Shown here piece after piece: positions 18,663 to 25,835 of a stretch of DNA of 64,000 bases. The number at the start of each line of letters is the position of its first letter. Position 1 is the stretch's first letter. The notes below the pieces were generated by a model, which made no database searches, had not been told where the DNA came from, and was given only the letters and a program-made list of their open reading frames with translations. The translations under genes and the position numbers were made by a program. Origin of the DNA: Paenibacillus spongiae (lineage in GTDB: Bacteria; Bacillota; Bacilli; Paenibacillales; Paenibacillaceae); assembly GCF_024734895.1 (NCBI RefSeq), contig NZ_CP091430.1:2126501-2190500 (forward strand), written 5' to 3'.

Positions 18663-19165
18663 TGATGACTCCTAACAGACCTCCTAAGACGCGTAGGAAG
18701 CCATTTAAGGCGTACAGGACTTATCACACAATGATGTTGGTACTATATCTGATCCATTGTAGAGGGCAATATGAGCTTATTACGCCATATGTGCTGTGCA
18801 AGCAATAACAAGAGTGTCATAATGCTGTATCTCATCAAACCCTTAATATATGAGGGTTTTTCTTTTGTATATAAAGCCTCATATAAAGCAAATCATCAAC
18901 TTAGATGGTTCATTTTATCCGCGGCTTTATTCTACTTCCTCTGCACTGTTGTACATGGTAATATATACCTAGACAATACATATTCGAATTGCACACATGA
19001 ATTGGAAATATAGTACAGGGATTCTCGTAGATGGGGTTATTAAGTAGGTTCATAAACGCCTCAAACATTTAACCAATTCATCATGATTAATAATTGTCGA
19101 GATATGGTAGGTATATGATGATTTAACACGATAAAAACAGAAAATTTAAAAGGGTGTTGGGCTGG
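18663..19165 (+). other. Gap between integrase and first accessory gene, 503 bp
   Basis: It contains one clear terminator at 18837-18866. The remainder is AT-rich with no convincing gene. An open frame at 18771-19013 runs through the terminator and lacks a ribosome site. A promoter for the following cluster should lie near 19020-19150 but is not clear. Confidence 0.5.
18837..18866 (+). terminator. Rho-independent terminator downstream of integrase
   Basis: AAACCCT (18837-18843) pairs with AGGGTTT (18853-18859), followed by TTCTTTT. Confidence 0.75.
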
Positions 19166-19993
19166 ATGATAGAATTTGACTGGAAAATGCTTTCTTCTAG
19201 TGTATTAATAAGTGCGTTTTTTACTTCAACTATAGGAATCTGGCTAAAGAGTAATTTTGACAGAAAGTTGGAAAAGCAGAAACACCAGTTAGAAATAACC
19301 AAAACCAACTTAAATGCAGAACATCAGAGAAATATCGAACTTTTGAAATCAAATGTTTTGCAAATGAATGAAATGAAGAAGAAAAATCTTGAGCACTTTC
19401 AATCTGTATCTCAGATTTCACAACAAAAAAGAGTAGAACATTTAGAGAGAATGTGGGAATTATATATTGATGTTCGTGCCGCAGTCAGTCCAATAGTTAG
19501 TTTCTACGGCGTATTCTTACCAAGTGAATATCTTGATGCATATAAAAATAGAAAAGAAAAATTGAATCTAAAGTCGCTAGAAAAGATAACAGTTCCTAGA
19601 AATTACGACTCTTTTGCTGAACTGATAGAAATAGAGAAAATTCGACCATTTCTTGGTGATGAATTGTACTACAAAATGAGATCAGCTTATTGTGTGGTAA
19701 TGAGAATAGCAGTGAAGTTTCAAACAGAGTTTGACGATAACACAATTTACTTTTGGAATAAGGATGAACTATTAAGAAGCCATATTGAGATTTGTTTAGA
19801 TGATAAATTTCCTGACTACCAAATGTTTATGGAGAATGAGAACAACCCAAGTATTTTGCAAATAGTTTTGGGTGCTATAGAAAGGGAATTAAACAGGTTG
19901 ATGGGAGAGGTTATTTCAGGTGAACGAAGCTCGAATATGAGTATGGAGAAAACACATTCGCTCCTCAAGAATGCATTTGATATTAGAAAATAA
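19166..19993 (+). CDS. Membrane-anchored coiled-coil protein of unknown function
   Basis: I do not recognise this 275-aa protein. It has one N-terminal membrane segment (about residues 8-28), then a strongly charged heptad-rich helix (about 30-95) that looks like a coiled coil, and a mostly helical C-terminal half. Such anchored coiled-coil proteins are common among prophage accessory genes, including exclusion functions, but nothing specific supports that here. ATG 19166 is taken as start, with AAAAGGG 11 bases upstream. It is the first gene of an AT-rich plus-strand cluster that ends with the terminator at 22210. Confidence 0.6.
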   Translation: MIEFDWKMLSSSVLISAFFTSTIGIWLKSNFDRKLEKQKHQLEITKTNLNAEHQRNIELLKSNVLQMNEMKKKNLEHFQSVSQISQQKRVEHLERMWELYIDVRAAVSPIVSFYGVFLPSEYLDAYKNRKEKLNLKSLEKITVPRNYDSFAELIEIEKIRPFLGDELYYKMRSAYCVVMRIAVKFQTEFDDNTIYFWNKDELLRSHIEICLDDKFPDYQMFMENENNPSILQIVLGAIERELNRLMGEVISGERSSNMSMEKTHSLLKNAFDIRK

Positions 19994-20041
19994 TATTTAA
20001 TACTCTTTCAACGGTAAACTAAATCGGTGGTGATAGAACGT

Positions 20042-20341
20042 ATGATTTATACTATTCACTTTTGGTATAAAAAATCTAATAGCAAGAAATCGGCTCATAA
20101 ATTCGAAGGAATAGTATTCGCTAAAAACGAAGACCATGCCAAAGAGCTTGTGAAAAATCTTTTTACTGATTTTCCTATTGTCGTTGAGGGAATGATGACT
20201 GCTAGAGGTAGTTTGACTGAAAGAACTTTAAATGATATCTACAATGAGAGACCAGAGTTAATAGGAATATCTCCAGAACAAGGTCATATTTATGATGAAT
20301 TTTCTCACAGAAATTCTATTAGAAGATATGTTGGCAAGTAG
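20042..20341 (+). CDS. Hypothetical protein, 99 aa
   Basis: This small soluble protein is unrecognised. It begins MIYTIHFWYKKSNSKKSAHK, suggesting a beta strand followed by an alpha/beta fold (FEGIVFAKNEDHAKELV is typical of small alpha-beta sandwich domains). ATG 20042 follows GGTGGTGA at good spacing. It lies 48 bases after the previous gene in the same direction and probably belongs to the same accessory transcript. Confidence 0.6.
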   Translation: MIYTIHFWYKKSNSKKSAHKFEGIVFAKNEDHAKELVKNLFTDFPIVVEGMMTARGSLTERTLNDIYNERPELIGISPEQGHIYDEFSHRNSIRRYVGK

Positions 20342-20401
20342 TTCAAATTAAAGAAGTTCCTTCCATGGTACAGACAATTTAATACTCAAGGAGAATACCT
20401 C

Positions 20402-20962
20402 ATGTCAATGCTTCTTGTAAGTGTCTTTATTTTTGTAATTGTAGTTATTTCAAGACTTATTTTAAATCTATTTAGATTAAATAAAACGAAAATGTACCTT
20501 CGCGAGTATATGAATTGGTTAAATTCAGGCGAAGCAAGAATCGATTTAATGGAACATCAACACATGGTGACAACATTAGTAAATAAAGCGGGTAAAGGTG
20601 ATATCAGAGTACCAGTTTCGCAAGCTATGGGATACGGACAAATTGCGAATTTTAAGGCTGACCCGTTTGCAGCATTTCCTAATCGCTTAGAAAGTGTTGC
20701 TCATATTACAATTCAAACTTTGAAGTCGTGTATTGGAATTTATCGTTTTAGATGTTTTGAAAGTTTCAATCCTATCTATTGGTTAGGTTTGATTGTATTT
20801 CTCCCAAGAAGCATACTCTTGTATTTGGGAGTTGAAAGTAAATCAATTGTTACCAAAGTGTTTAATTTGTTATGGTGGGCTGGTACTACAATAACCTCTG
20901 GTGTACTCATAAAAGAGAATTCGAAAGCTATAAATAGCTATATCTTGACATTTATCAATTAA
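20402..20962 (+). CDS. Hypothetical membrane protein, 186 aa
   Basis: An N-terminal hydrophobic helix (residues 2-24) is followed by a soluble part and two further hydrophobic segments in the last 70 residues (about 124-144 and 150-182). The ribosome site AAGGAG is 8 bases before ATG 20402. No family is recognised. It belongs to the accessory cluster between integrase and control region. Confidence 0.6.
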   Translation: MSMLLVSVFIFVIVVISRLILNLFRLNKTKMYLREYMNWLNSGEARIDLMEHQHMVTTLVNKAGKGDIRVPVSQAMGYGQIANFKADPFAAFPNRLESVAHITIQTLKSCIGIYRFRCFESFNPIYWLGLIVFLPRSILLYLGVESKSIVTKVFNLLWWAGTTITSGVLIKENSKAINSYILTFIN

Positions 20963-20994
20963 GGATCAATAAATCCTGATGAGGAGGTTATTAG

Positions 20995-21357
20995 ATGAAA
21001 AGAGATATGGAGTTAATCATTCGACTTGCTAAGATAATCGAAGATAGAACGACAGATGAATCTGGATTAGAACTTCATATAGATGATGTTGATGATGCGC
21101 TAGTACAATACAATCTCGGATTAATGAGACAAGCAGGATTTATTAAAGCGATAGATGCTTCCAGCTCTGACGGAGAAGAATACCTGCCGCTTAGTTTGAC
21201 ATGGGACGGGCATGATTTCTTAGATGCTGCAAGGAATGAAGTCGTTGTAAGTAGAGCAAAAGAAATAGCTAAAAAACAAGGGGTAGAGTTGTTCAATTTA
21301 CCTATCCAAGTCATAAAGGATGTTCTTTTAGAAGGTGCAAAAAGTTTATTTACCTGA
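20995..21357 (+). CDS. DUF2513-family protein, first copy
   Basis: The 120-aa protein begins MKRDMELIIRLAKIIE and contains the LTWDGHDFLDAARNE motif, both typical of DUF2513, a family common in phages and plasmids with a winged-helix-like pattern and no known role. The ribosome site is GAGGAGG. A second member is encoded at 55803-56165, at the other end of the prophage. The two copies share the start, the WxGHDFLDAARDE/NE motif and the KAKE(I/T)AKxxGxE segment. Confidence 0.8.
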   Translation: MKRDMELIIRLAKIIEDRTTDESGLELHIDDVDDALVQYNLGLMRQAGFIKAIDASSSDGEEYLPLSLTWDGHDFLDAARNEVVVSRAKEIAKKQGVELFNLPIQVIKDVLLEGAKSLFT

Positions 21358-21390
21358 GCTTATACGTGCGTTGTTGAGGAGGCTTTTATT

Positions 21391-21660
21391 ATGGTTGAAC
21401 ACTTCAAAAACAAAGAAGCAGAATATGAGGCATGGCTTCAAGAGAATTCAACTGGATTTGTATTCAATTACTTTGGTACCGCGGCAAACAATAAGTTACA
21501 TCACGCAAGATGTGGACAGTTATTTAGGAAAGATAACGTAGATTCAAGAACAACATTAGATAAATACTGCTCTGACAACTATGCTGAATTAGAAGCAAAA
21601 GTAATCAGTTTATGCGATGACAAATGGTCTAAGTGTGGACTGTGTTATAAATCTGGTTAG
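21391..21660 (+). CDS. Hypothetical protein with possible zinc site, 89 aa
   Basis: This acidic protein has a His-Cys cluster (LHHARCGQL) in the middle and a C-terminal CDDKWSKCGLC, which together could bind a zinc ion. No family is recognised with confidence. It starts at ATG 21391 after GAGGAGG and is preceded by the DUF2513 gene by 33 bases. Confidence 0.6.
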   Translation: MVEHFKNKEAEYEAWLQENSTGFVFNYFGTAANNKLHHARCGQLFRKDNVDSRTTLDKYCSDNYAELEAKVISLCDDKWSKCGLCYKSG

Positions 21661-21673
21661 ATGGGGGAGTACA

Positions 21674-21877
21674 ATGGCATTCTATAGAGTTAAGTATATG
21701 GTTAATAAAGCAGCTGGAACAGGTAGACTGGATATGGAAAATAAATACGGGATGGTTGATACAGATGCTGACAAGAATAATGATGTCGAATTTAGGAAGG
21801 TTATTAAAGAGGCTCTGTCCCAATTAGAAAGAGTTCCGCAAAATGAAATTAAGATTGTCAGCTATTCTGAAGAATAG
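21674..21877 (+). CDS. Hypothetical protein, 67 aa
   Basis: A short soluble protein beginning MAFYRVKYMVNKAAGTGRLD with an acidic C-terminal helix. ATG 21674 is set by the GGGGGAG ribosome site. It follows the previous gene by only 13 bases, so it is in the same operon. Function unknown. Confidence 0.6.
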   Translation: MAFYRVKYMVNKAAGTGRLDMENKYGMVDTDADKNNDVEFRKVIKEALSQLERVPQNEIKIVSYSEE

Positions 21878-21921
21878 GTGATAGAAGGTTGGTGAGTAGT
21901 AATTGGGAGGAGGTGAGAGAG

Positions 21922-22182
21922 GTGACAGAAAAGGGTATAAGAGTAACTATTGCTTGTGAAAGTTGCGGTCATTTTGTTGATTTAATACCTTTAACTAAAG
22001 GGCAACATGCAAACATTTCTAAGATTGAAGGTGATTTTAGAATTGAAGAAATCGATTTAGATTATGATTATTCAGTAGATGCGGTTGAAGAAGTTACAGC
22101 GGAAGTCAAGGAAATGCGGATTGATTGTCAAAAATGTAACAATTACATAGTATTAAATGAATTTCCTAGTCATGTTTATTGA
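21922..22182 (+). CDS. Small zinc-ribbon-like protein, 86 aa
   Basis: Two CxxC pairs, CESC near the N-terminus and CQKC near the C-terminus, suggest a zinc ribbon, with a very acidic segment between. GTG 21922 is chosen because GGGAGGAGG is 8 bases upstream; longer in-frame starts lack such a site. It is the last gene of the cluster before a terminator. Function unknown. Confidence 0.6.
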   Translation: MTEKGIRVTIACESCGHFVDLIPLTKGQHANISKIEGDFRIEEIDLDYDYSVDAVEEVTAEVKEMRIDCQKCNNYIVLNEFPSHVY

Positions 22183-22209
22183 TAAATATGTGTACGAATG
22201 ACACATGTT

Positions 22210-22246
22210 AGAGCCAGTCCTGCTGCATAGGATAGGCTCTTTTTTA
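22210..22246 (+). terminator. Terminator of the left accessory cluster
   Basis: AGAGCC (22210-22215) with GGCTCT (22235-22240) and an inner CCT/AGG pair, followed by TTTTTTAT. Confidence 0.85.
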
Positions 22247-22419
22247 TATCTCTATTAGCGCCAATGATGCAGAGCGGCTAAACCTTTACCATAATTTACA
22301 GCTATTCTGTCACGACTAATTGCTTTATCCTTTAAATAAGAAGGTAACATTATACAATAAAGTTAATTATTATTGTATATATTTACTTTATTAATGGTGA
22401 GGATGGGGAAAACAAAGAG

Positions 22420-22575
22420 ATGAAGGATTATGTGTTGATAGATGAGGAAAGCGAAACGTATCAAATTATTAAAGATTTATGGGAGGATTACAAAGAAGCA
22501 GTTAGAGTTCACGGATACGGAGCGGAGTCAAAAAAAATATTAATCGAAATTAATAGCCTTTACCCTAATGAGTAA
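22420..22575 (+). CDS. Small acidic protein, 51 aa
   Basis: A short frame with good phage codon use reads MKDYVLIDEESETYQIIKD and ends NSLYPNE. The start ATG 22420 lies after GGATGGGG (about 12 bases) and AAAGAG. A terminator follows at 22605, consistent with a small separate transcription unit. Function is unknown. Confidence 0.5.
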   Translation: MKDYVLIDEESETYQIIKDLWEDYKEAVRVHGYGAESKKILIEINSLYPNE

Positions 22576-22604
22576 GGCTAGGCACGCTAAGGATTAAGAA
22601 AGTA

Positions 22605-22645
22605 GAGAACCGACCCAATCAACTGGGAATCGGTTCTTTTTGTTT
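22605..22645. terminator. Terminator between convergent small genes
   Basis: AGAACCGA (22606-22613) pairs with TCGGTTCT (22630-22637), with inner CCC/GGG, followed by TTTTTGTTTT. It can serve the 51-aa gene and perhaps, in reverse, the repressor-like gene. Confidence 0.8.
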
Positions 22646-22647
22646 TG

Positions 22648-22806
22648 CTATTGAATAGATGACTTAAGTCCAGCGATTACCAACTCTCGAATAGCTTCAG
22701 AACGATTCTTTAGTTTATTTTCGTGCCAATATGTTTCTATTTGCTCAACCAATTCGTTCGGGAATGTCACAAGTATCTGAGTGTTTTTATCTTTGTCTAC
22801 AGCCAC
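22648..22806 (-). CDS. Ribbon-helix-helix (Arc/CopG-like) regulator, 52 aa
   Basis: On the minus strand a GTG at 22806, preceded by AGGAGGTG, opens a 52-aa frame reading MAVDKDKNTQILVTFPNELV, then EQIETYW and NRSEAIRELVIAGLK. A short beta strand followed by two helices with N-R-S-E-A-I-R is the classical RHH DNA-binding fold of Arc, Mnt and CopG repressors. It is divergent from 22944, and near-identical 13-mers flank the intervening promoter region. It is the only divergently oriented regulator in the early region, so it may be the lysogeny repressor; that is inference. Confidence 0.8.
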   Translation of the reverse strand: MAVDKDKNTQILVTFPNELVEQIETYWHENKLKNRSEAIRELVIAGLKSSIQ

Positions 22807-22832
22807 GATTAACACCTCCAATATAACAATAA

Positions 22833-22845
22833 TAACTTATATAAC
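22833..22845. promoter_or_regulatory. Candidate RHH operator 1
   Basis: TAACTTATATAAC differs in one base from TAAGTTATATAAC at 22911-22923. It lies immediately upstream of the repressor-like gene, where its promoter must be, and is partly palindromic. Confidence 0.5.
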
Positions 22846-22874
22846 TTTTTTATTCAAGACCTGTCCAAGACCCG

Positions 22875-22903
22875 TTGACAGATGAGAACTAAGAATGTAT
22901 ATT
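22875..22903 (+). promoter_or_regulatory. Strong rightward early promoter
   Basis: TTGACA (22875-22880), a 17-base spacer and TATATT (22898-22903) precede the gene at 22944. The second 13-mer starts 8 bases after the -10 box, so a bound repressor would block initiation. Confidence 0.75.
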
Positions 22904-22910
22904 AGATATA

Positions 22911-22923
22911 TAAGTTATATAAC
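22911..22923. promoter_or_regulatory. Candidate RHH operator 2
   Basis: TAAGTTATATAAC, one mismatch from operator 1, covers the likely transcription start of the rightward promoter. Confidence 0.5.
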
Positions 22924-22943
22924 CAACAAGAGGAGATGTTAAC

Positions 22944-23351
22944 ATGAGTATGAGTATTATGAAGATGAACGAACAGGATTTTGAGCAAGTTGCAGCTATT
23001 GCACGAAAGATTAATCGTCTGTGTCAAGAATGCGAAGCCATTATCGCAAAGTATGAGCCGAGCCTAGATAATATGACAGAGGAAGAGATTCATCAACTCG
23101 ACATTAATATTGACCGATCCATAGATGATTTTAAAACATGGATTAAAGTTTGGTACGGAAAAGATTCGGAAGCATACAGACTTGCTGATTACTTCATACA
23201 CTCGCAGGAAGCAGTAGAGGACTTCTGTTCCAACTACTTCTCTGGAAACCGCGATAATGTAACAGATGATCTGGAGCGATACGGAAGATATTGCTTTGAA
23301 CAATGTTATGAGGCGATTAATAATGAACCTATATGGCAAAGTGATATGTAG
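22944..23351 (+). CDS. Early phage protein, 135 aa
   Basis: An acidic, helical, unrecognised protein beginning MSMSIMKMNEQDFEQVAAIA. It is the first gene of the rightward early transcript under the strong promoter and candidate operators. The ribosome site is AGAGGAG. First genes after such a switch often encode small early regulators or replication accessory proteins, but nothing specific is seen. Confidence 0.65.
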   Translation: MSMSIMKMNEQDFEQVAAIARKINRLCQECEAIIAKYEPSLDNMTEEEIHQLDINIDRSIDDFKTWIKVWYGKDSEAYRLADYFIHSQEAVEDFCSNYFSGNRDNVTDDLERYGRYCFEQCYEAINNEPIWQSDM

Positions 23352-23414
23352 TTTTCGGATTTGGCAGAAGTCTAATATGCTTGAATAAATATACATCCAT
23401 AAGGAGATGAGTGT

Positions 23415-23618
23415 ATGAATAGTTATGCAATCGGAATGATTTATAAGAAAGGCAATTGCTCTGTTTACTATGGGGATCGAGCGCCGGTATGGGAGATATT
23501 GATAAACAGCAAGGAGCAATCCACTTACGGCAAGTTCTACCCAAGCGAGGAAGTGATGATGGCTCAGCTGGAATACTATCGGAGCGAAAAGGAGAACACG
23601 ACATACATATCCGTGTAA
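23415..23618 (+). CDS. Hypothetical protein, 67 aa
   Basis: A small protein reading MNSYAIGMIYKKGNCSVYYG with a C-terminal helix (SEEVMMAQLEYYRSEKE). ATG 23415 follows AAGGAGATGAG. It is in the early rightward unit. Function unknown. Confidence 0.6.
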   Translation: MNSYAIGMIYKKGNCSVYYGDRAPVWEILINSKEQSTYGKFYPSEEVMMAQLEYYRSEKENTTYISV

Positions 23619-23666
23619 ACGCCAAATAATCTATTGACTAGTAGCCAATAGATATGGTAAATTTAG

Positions 23667-23696
23667 GAGTGTATCAGTTGGCAAACTGGTGCACTC
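23667..23696 (+). other. Hairpin in early leader
   Basis: GAGTG (23667-23671) with CACTC (23692-23696) and inner CAGTT (23675-23679) with AACTG (23684-23688) form a two-part stem. No T tract follows. It may be a transcript structure or a protein site. Confidence 0.45.
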
Positions 23697-23811
23697 TACA
23701 TATTCTTCATCATCAACTAACAACAGTATAGCCGATGATTGAGTGTTATGCAAGCATAGATTTGCCTATATGTAGATATACGCAAAATAAATGAGGAGGA
23801 ATTGAAGCTGA

Positions 23812-23994
23812 GTCGGAGATGACACTGGGAATCTAAGTCCACAAGCACGTGCAATCGTTAATAACAAACGAAAGGAAAATGCTAGAGTAAGAAATGAAAA
23901 TGATCAGGATGAACAATTAGATGATCTGTCATTTGAAAGAGAGAGACTTGAGCAAAAGGAACAGATTAATGAAAAAGATGCAGATGATAAGTAA
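23812..23994 (+). pseudogene. Open frame without a start codon (possible frameshifted small gene)
   Basis: Sixty sense codons read GDDTGNLSPQARAIVNNKRK at the start and end with a Glu/Gln/Lys/Asp-rich helix before TAA at 23992. An in-frame TGA at 23809 precedes it, and no ATG, GTG or TTG occurs in the usable part. A GAGGAGG ribosome site at 23793-23799 and TTGAAGCTGAGTCG lie directly upstream in another frame, so a one-base change near 23814 would join them. A decayed gene, a sequencing error or translation by frameshift are all possible. Confidence 0.35.
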
Positions 23995-24634
23995 GCACAT
24001 TAGCAGACGGTTTTGCTAACATCAATTCTGAGAACCAATCCTACACAACTGACAATAATATAAACAGCAAACCCATCAACATGGCAATTCAGTCAATCTG
24101 ACGGACTTAAAGCAGCAATATCAGACTATATGACAACACGGCAATCACATAAACAGTCATCTTGAAATAGTTTGACAAAATGACATGTGAAAAACCTATA
24201 TAAACAATGAGTTTTTTGGGTGTCTTCGAAAAAAAGGGTCAAAAGGGTACACATATAATGAAAAACGTTGACAAAATGTCCAAAAGGGATGAGCTATTTC
24301 TTATAATTTTGTGACAAAATGATCGAAAAACGGATAGGGGAAAACATAATATTTATAAGGTTTTTTTGATACATGGCTTTCCAAAAGTGCAAAAAGGAGT
24401 AACTACTTTTCGGATATAGTCTGCCAAAAGTACCCGAAAACGGATCTATTATTAATATATATAATAACTAGAATAAATATAATAATAAATTCATAATCTG
24501 CTTGAGCCGATTATTGGAATAGATTGTCGCTTCGCTCAGGTAAAAGATAAAAGACAAGAGCATCATCAACAGTAGATGAATAGTTATATTCCAATATGTA
24601 TTTTTGATTTTTTATATTCAAAGGAGAGTATTCA
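23995..24634 (+). other. Non-coding, iteron-like candidate replication origin region, 640 bp
   Basis: No gene is seen. GACAAAATG occurs three times (about 24173, 24270, 24312). Related A-rich words recur: CAAAAGGG twice, GAAAA(A)CGGAT twice, TTTTCGGATA once, and CCAAAAGT twice. An extremely AT-rich stretch lies at 24448-24495. It directly precedes a winged-helix initiator-like gene. Repeats plus an AT-rich segment next to an initiator gene is the usual layout of an origin in plasmids and phages; the assignment is inference. Confidence 0.5.
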
Positions 24635-25537
24635 ATGAATTTTGCGACTAATCATATTAAAGTCAAATCAAATTGGTTCGAGAAAGAAGGATTATTCTCT
24701 AATATCGAACATGATGGATTACTACTTTATCTTAATCTATATAGATATCATATTGCTAATCAGGAGCAATACACATTTGCTACTTCATTAAAACAACTGA
24801 GGAAAGGTACCGGATTTACCAAAATTGAAACTTTGAATTTGTTCAAGAGATTGATTAAATACAAAGTTATTTCTTGTTCAGTTACGAGGTGGGATCGTCA
24901 CAATGAGAATGACTTTATGATTGTTTCTGCATTAGATATTCCTCAAACTGAGCGAATAGAGAAAAATGGGAAAATGGTAGATAAACCTTTAAGCGATGAT
25001 GATTTATATATTTCAGTTGATATGAGGTTAATGCAGCATTATTTAAGTCTTGGATTTGATGGAAGAGAAATAGGACTCTGCTGCTTGGTTCAAAAATTGT
25101 CACATAATACTGAAGGAAAAGCATGGATGACCATTAATAGTATGGCAGAGATTCTTGGTTTATCAAACGACAAAGTAAATAAGATGATACATCAACTCAA
25201 TAGAAATTATTTGATGTATTCAGACTTGCGTAAAAATGGACATATTGTTATTGAAGGAAAGAAGAAAGTAAATTATCGCTATGAACATAGAATTTGTCAC
25301 AACATTAACCACATGAAAGCATTTAATACTGATTGGATCAAAGCAGCTATTGATAAGAATATTGCCAAGTGGGATAAGAAAAATGCGAAGAATCGTATAG
25401 TTGATGTTTCAAATGAAGATGATTTTGTATTGGATGACCTCTGGGACGGAAAGGAAGATTCATCTGAAGTTGATGATAAGGAACTACCTAATGTATGGGA
25501 TTGGGACGATAACAGCGATCCATGCTTGAATGTATAA
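24635..25537 (+). CDS. Winged-helix replication initiator-like protein
   Basis: The 300-aa protein appears to have two winged-helix-like domains. One spans about residues 20-110 (FATSLKQLRKGTGFTKIETLNLFKRL). The other spans about 150-200 (WMTINSMAEILGLSNDKVNKMIHQL). A strongly acidic tail (about 255-300) follows. This resembles Gram-positive replication initiators and DnaD-like proteins. The ribosome site is AAGGAGAG. It lies between the iteron-like region and the polymerase-like gene, which suggests DNA replication. A transcriptional regulator is the alternative. Confidence 0.6.
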   Translation: MNFATNHIKVKSNWFEKEGLFSNIEHDGLLLYLNLYRYHIANQEQYTFATSLKQLRKGTGFTKIETLNLFKRLIKYKVISCSVTRWDRHNENDFMIVSALDIPQTERIEKNGKMVDKPLSDDDLYISVDMRLMQHYLSLGFDGREIGLCCLVQKLSHNTEGKAWMTINSMAEILGLSNDKVNKMIHQLNRNYLMYSDLRKNGHIVIEGKKKVNYRYEHRICHNINHMKAFNTDWIKAAIDKNIAKWDKKNAKNRIVDVSNEDDFVLDDLWDGKEDSSEVDDKELPNVWDWDDNSDPCLNV

Positions 25538-25584
25538 ATGATAAGAGTGAATTTACTTTGTCAGAATTGTTTAGCTAAGCTTAA

Positions 25585-25776
25585 TTAGGCTTTAAATATG
25601 GCTATTTGCTTATCAATGTAGCGTGAAGCTTCATGATCGTAATAAATCTCATCGCAATCATTACATTTTGTTGCCGGTATGTTTGGAATGACTAAGGTTT
25701 TACCATTAATAGTTGTTTCAATTGTATCGATGATTGAAATTAGGTTTGTTGAACCACATTGGACACATGTTCTCAT
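25585..25776 (-). CDS. YgiT/MqsA-type zinc-finger protein, 63 aa
   Basis: Two CxxC pairs, CVQC at the start and CNDC in the second half, bind one zinc ion. The spacing and the ending of the form EIYYDHEASRYIDKQI match the YgiT-type zinc-finger domain, the N-terminal half of MqsA-like antitoxins. The helix-turn-helix half and a toxin gene are absent. It is on the minus strand, opposite to its neighbours, and starts at 25776 after GGGAG. Confidence 0.75.
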   Translation of the reverse strand: MRTCVQCGSTNLISIIDTIETTINGKTLVIPNIPATKCNDCDEIYYDHEASRYIDKQIAIFKA

Positions 25777-25835
25777 TGTTTACACACTCCCTTGATTTTT
25801 ATTATAGCAAATAATTTATATATTGGAGGAATTAC

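Noticed and set aside
18771-19013. Plus-strand open frame of 80 codons after the integrase
   Set aside because: It reads through the terminator hairpin at 18837-18866, has no ribosome site, and its protein looks like noise with hydrophobic patches.
24165-24330. A-rich repeats considered as a CRISPR array
   Set aside because: The repeated words are only 8-12 bases, irregularly spaced and without constant-length spacers, and no cas gene is near.
25585-25776. YgiT-like gene considered as part of a toxin-antitoxin pair
   Set aside because: No adjacent toxin gene of the MqsR type is present, and the antitoxin helix-turn-helix half is missing.
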